Shown: one piece after another, positions 50,990-53,791 of the stretch
Position numbering within the stretch: the stretch's first letter is position 1
Layout: each line of letters opens with the position of its first letter
Origin: an uncultured Bacilli bacterium
GTDB taxonomy: Bacteria; Bacillota_I; Bacilli_A; RF39; UBA660
DNA: 53,791 bases
Reading direction: 5' to 3'
NCBI GenBank assembly: GCA_944358405.1
Contig: CALVQX010000016.1
Coordinates: 1 to 53,791, forward strand
Translations under genes and position numbers: made by a program
The notes under the pieces: model-generated
Seen by the model: the letters and a program-made list of their open reading frames with translations, nothing else
Database searches by the model: none
What the model was told of the DNA's origin: nothing

Positions 50990-51061
50990 TAATAAAAAGT
51001 AGGAATCAAAAATAAAAATCATATCATATAATATAATAATTAGAAAATTCCCGAAATTTAT

Positions 51062-51090
51062 TTGCAAAAACAAAAAAAAGATGCTATAGT
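51062..51090 (+). promoter_or_regulatory. Promoter of the T-box leader
   Basis: TTGCAA at 51062 and TATAGT at 51085 are 17 bases apart, directly before the T-box RNA. Confidence 0.65.
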
Positions 51091-51096
51091 AAAAAT

Positions 51097-51312
51097 GTCA
51101 GCAAAAATACAATGACAAAGGATATGATTATTTAATTAGGTTTCAGTAGAGAATTCGTGGTTGGTGAAAACGAAGGAAAAATTAAATAGTTACTCCCTTT
51201 CGAGTAGAATTATAAAAAGTAATTCCGGTAATTCCGTTATCAAAAAAAAGTAAAACCAAGGATGGTACCGTGTTATGCACTCCTACGAATTTTCGTAGGA
51301 GTTTTATTTTTT
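51097..51312 (+). ncRNA. T-box riboswitch, threonine type, with terminator
   Basis: Stem I shows AGAGAA, then TGGTTGGTGAAAACGAAGG and CCCTTTCGAGTAGAA, with ACT (Thr) at 51192-51194 in the likely specifier position. The T-box motif AGGATGGTACCGTG lies at 51259-51272, where TGGT can pair with the ACCA end of uncharged tRNA. The terminator stem ACTCCTACGAA / TTCGTAGGAGT plus T run ends near 51312. Uncharged tRNA-Thr would favour the antiterminator and transcription of the two downstream genes. Confidence 0.9.
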
Positions 51313-51330
51313 TAATAAGGAGAATGAAGA

Positions 51331-51891
51331 ATGAAAAATGATCCAATGAAACTCAAAAAATTAGAAAATGGTTATTTAATGGGATTATTGCGTCAACAAG
51401 CTTCAAACTCAGAAGATATCATTGTAGAATTAAAAAAAAGATTATTAAAATTACCAATAGAAACAATTCTAGGGTGGTGGAAAAAAGAAGAAAACCATAT
51501 GGTAAAAGAATTATTGGAAATAGCGATCGCAACTAAATGGAGTCAATATGAAAAGATTCAAGAATACGAAGATTACTCAAATCTATCAAAAGAGTATATG
51601 AAAAAAGTCACATCCTTGGATGCCATTGTTATGTTGCTTCAATTACAAAATGAAAAAATTCAAAAAATAGCTTATCAAAAGTATCAAGAATTTTTAGAAG
51701 TATATCTAGAAAGTACAGAAGAACAAATGAAGGGACTTTATCAAAATGAAGGGGATGATACTAAATTATTAATAAATTCAAATCATGTCATACCTTTTCC
51801 TACCGAAAAAACGAAAGAATCAAAGGAAAACTATCACACCAAAATTTATAAATTTACAAAACTAAGGAGGAATCATAATGATAAATATTAA
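51331..51891 (+). CDS. Hypothetical protein between the Thr T-box and thrS
   Basis: A 186-residue protein after AAGGAG, the first gene under the T-box. It is helical and acidic to neutral ([40 protein letters not shown]) with a basic end. It has no membrane helix, no Cys and no known motif. Its last codons overlap thrS by 14 bases, so translation is coupled and it must be made whenever thrS is. I do not recognise a family. Sequence and position suggest a lineage-specific partner, for instance of ThrRS, but this is only inference. Confidence 0.65.
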   Translation: MKNDPMKLKKLENGYLMGLLRQQASNSEDIIVELKKRLLKLPIETILGWWKKEENHMVKELLEIAIATKWSQYEKIQEYEDYSNLSKEYMKKVTSLDAIVMLLQLQNEKIQKIAYQKYQEFLEVYLESTEEQMKGLYQNEGDDTKLLINSNHVIPFPTEKTKESKENYHTKIYKFTKLRRNHNDKY

Positions 51892-53641
51892 AGAAAATGA
51901 AAAATTAAGTAAATTGAATCATTCTTGTGCTCATCTATTAGCACAAGCAGTAAAACACCTATATAAAGAGGCAAAGTTCTGGGTAGGACCTGTAATAGAA
52001 GAGGGATTCTATTATGACATTGATTTAGGAGATAAAACATTAACAAATGAAGATCTTCCAATCATAGAAAAAGAAATGAAAAAATTAGCCAAAGATGGAA
52101 AGAAAATTGTTCGTCATGAGTTAACCAAAGAAGAAGCCTTAGAAATGTTTCAGAATGATCCATACAAACTAGATTTAATTTCTAGAATGGATGAAGATGA
52201 AGAAAAGATTTCTTGTTATACACAAGGAGACTTCACGGATCTATGTAGAGGACCTCATGTCGAGAGTGTAAAAGAGATAAAGCATTTTAAATTAATTAAG
52301 CATAGTGGTGCATACTGGAAAGGTGATGCCAAAAACAAGATGCTTCAAAGAATCTATGGTGTATGCTTTGAAACAGAAGAAGATTTAAATGTTTACTTGC
52401 AAGAGCTAGAAGAAGCAAAACAAAGAGATCACAGAAAAATCGGAAAAGAGCAGGAATTATTCATGACCCATGAATTAGTAGGATCTGGAATGCCACTATG
52501 GTTACCAAATGGAGCACTTATTCGGCATGAATTGGAAAACTATATCTATAAAAAAGAACGTGATATGGGATATGAACATGTCTATACCCCATGTGTTGGT
52601 ACCGTAGATTTATATAAAACGTCAGGACACTGGGATCATTATAAAGAAAACATGTTTCCTATGATGAAAGTAGATGAAGAGGAATTCGTACTTCGTCCAA
52701 TGAATTGCCCACATCATATGCTAGTATATAAAAACAAAATGCACTCATACCGTGACTTACCAATTCGCATTGGAGAATTCGCAACAGATTTCAGATATGA
52801 AGCAAGTGGTGCCGTAAAAGGATTAGAAAGAGTTCGTTGCATGTGCCAAAATGATGCCCATCTATTCGTAAGACCAGATCAAATAGGAGAAGAATTTAAA
52901 AAAGTGGTAAGCTTAATTCTAGATGTATATAAAGACTTCGGAATTAAAGATTATAAATTTAGATTATCTCTAAGAGATAAAAATGATAAAGAAAAATATT
53001 TCGACGATGATAAGATGTGGGATACTGCCGAAAATAAACTAAGAGAAGTATTAAATGAACTTGGTGTGGATTACTTTGAAGCAGAAGGAGAAGCGGCATT
53101 CTATGGACCAAAATTAGATGTAGAAGTAAAACCAGCAGTAGGACCAGAAGTTACACTTTCTACTTGCCAGTTAGACTTCTTATTGCCAAGAAGGTTCGAG
53201 CTTACTTATGTAGATTCTAGTGGAGAAAAGCAAACTCCAGTAGTAATTCATAGAGCAATATTTGGAACGTTCGATCGATTCACTGCCTTCTTAATAGAAG
53301 AAACAAAAGGAGCTTTTCCAACATGGCTTGCTCCAATACAAGTAGCAGTAATACCAGTATCTTCTGAATTTCAAGGAGACTATGCAAGCAGCATAACAGA
53401 AAAATTAAAAGAAGAAGGAATTCGTGCGGAACTAGATGATAGGAATGAAAAATTAGGATACCGTTTAAGAGAAGCACAGACAAAGAAAATACCATATACA
53501 TTAATCCTTGGAGATAATGAAAAACAAAATAATACCATCAGTTACAGATTACATGGTCAAAAAGAAACAACAACAGTATCAGAAGAAGAATTTATAAAAC
53601 TATTAAAAGAAGAAATTGAAAATAAAACATTAAGAAAATAA
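51878..53641 (+). CDS. thrS: Threonyl-tRNA synthetase without TGS domain
   Basis: A 587-residue class II synthetase; usual bacterial enzymes have about 640. The N-terminal TGS domain is absent, and the protein starts directly with the editing domain: [14 protein letters not shown] with the His pair, [12 protein letters not shown] with Cys and His. The catalytic core has [37 protein letters not shown] and the end of motif 3 [14 protein letters not shown], and the last 100 residues form the anticodon domain ([14 protein letters not shown]). It charges tRNA-Thr. Start ATG 51878 follows AAGGAGGAATCATA. Regulation is by the T-box upstream of the preceding gene. Confidence 0.95.
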   Translation: MINIKENEKLSKLNHSCAHLLAQAVKHLYKEAKFWVGPVIEEGFYYDIDLGDKTLTNEDLPIIEKEMKKLAKDGKKIVRHELTKEEALEMFQNDPYKLDLISRMDEDEEKISCYTQGDFTDLCRGPHVESVKEIKHFKLIKHSGAYWKGDAKNKMLQRIYGVCFETEEDLNVYLQELEEAKQRDHRKIGKEQELFMTHELVGSGMPLWLPNGALIRHELENYIYKKERDMGYEHVYTPCVGTVDLYKTSGHWDHYKENMFPMMKVDEEEFVLRPMNCPHHMLVYKNKMHSYRDLPIRIGEFATDFRYEASGAVKGLERVRCMCQNDAHLFVRPDQIGEEFKKVVSLILDVYKDFGIKDYKFRLSLRDKNDKEKYFDDDKMWDTAENKLREVLNELGVDYFEAEGEAAFYGPKLDVEVKPAVGPEVTLSTCQLDFLLPRRFELTYVDSSGEKQTPVVIHRAIFGTFDRFTAFLIEETKGAFPTWLAPIQVAVIPVSSEFQGDYASSITEKLKEEGIRAELDDRNEKLGYRLREAQTKKIPYTLILGDNEKQNNTISYRLHGQKETTTVSEEEFIKLLKEEIENKTLRK

Positions 53642-53683
53642 AGAGAACAAAGGAAGGTTTACAGACAGGACAAAAGCATGAAA

Positions 53684-53726
53684 AAGGTTAGATTGACACA
53701 TAAGTTGTTAATTTAATCTTTTTTTG
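53684..53726 (+). terminator. Terminator after thrS
   Basis: AAGGTTAGATT at 53684 pairs with AATTTAATCTT at 53710 (11 pairs, two G-U), followed by six T. Confidence 0.75.
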
Positions 53727-53759
53727 ATAATCTATTAATTGAAAGAATAAGAGGTAAAA

Positions 53760-53791
53760 ATGAAGAAATTAATAGATGAGGTAAAGAAAAT
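53760..53791 (+). CDS. Start of a gene cut by the window end
   Basis: ATG 53760 follows AAGAGGTAAAA and opens a frame starting MKKLIDEVKK. Only ten residues are visible, so no product can be named. Confidence 0.4.
   Translation, partial: MKKLIDEVKK

Noticed and set aside
1-53791. CRISPR arrays, insertion sequences, rRNA genes or complete tRNA genes
   Set aside because: No regular spaced repeats, transposase genes or complete structural RNA genes were seen on either strand.

Overview
The window is AT-rich, codes densely, uses AGGAGG-type ribosome binding sites and canonical TTGACA/TATAAT promoters, and carries PolC, DnaI, ComEA/ComEC, CotY/CotZ-type spore coat proteins and a T-box-controlled threonyl-tRNA synthetase. 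This points to a low-GC, spore-forming Firmicute of the Bacilli/Erysipelotrichia type. A 4Fe-4S ferredoxin is compatible with an anaerobic, perhaps gut, lifestyle. The genetic code looks standard: several intact genes end in TGA.

Positions 1 to about 12,720 are the right part of a siphovirus-like prophage. In order they hold the C-terminus of a major capsid protein with an Ig-like domain, head-tail connector and three minor-capsid/neck genes, tail tube, a tail-assembly-chaperone pair joined by a predicted -1 ribosomal frameshift, tape measure, baseplate and fibre genes, a coiled-coil membrane protein, a holin, a CHAP endolysin, a Panacea-type toxin-antitoxin candidate and a Ref-like nuclease. 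It ends at a 3' copy of a tRNA or tmRNA (ending CTCCACCA) followed by a host-type terminator, read here as attR.

From 12.9 to 18.6 kb there are envelope genes: GH25-Cpl7-LysM lysozyme, PrsW-like protease, CpoA-like glycolipid glycosyltransferase, RodA, and two CotY/CotZ-like spore coat genes.

From 18.8 to 27.3 kb lies the most unusual part: two paralogous type VII secretion (T7SS) style cassettes in tandem. Each has a promoter, a leader hairpin with an AGGG loop, two small WXG100-like genes, an intergenic RNA that can form two mutually exclusive hairpins, a small helical protein, a large protein with a Ser/Thr/Asn-rich stalk, one membrane helix and a conserved cytosolic tail, and a DUF4176 protein. 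The heads of the large proteins differ, while the stalk-helix-tail part is shared. No T7SS ATPase or membrane core gene is present.

From 27.3 to 34.3 kb there are regulatory, spore/envelope and small housekeeping genes: an EIIB-like domain without its cysteine, an orphan sensor kinase, a kinase-fold protein, RluB, an MGMT-like protein, ferredoxin and a transglutaminase-like protein. From 34.4 kb to the end is core chromosome: polC, DUF1653, a D,D-peptidase fused to TruB, DUF1292, a GdpP-like DHH phosphodiesterase, comEA-comEC, dnaI, a degenerate RNase II-like protein, an M23 peptidase with a damaged N-terminus, and a Thr T-box in front of an unknown gene and a TGS-less thrS. The dnaI to thrS neighbourhood resembles the Bacillus arrangement.
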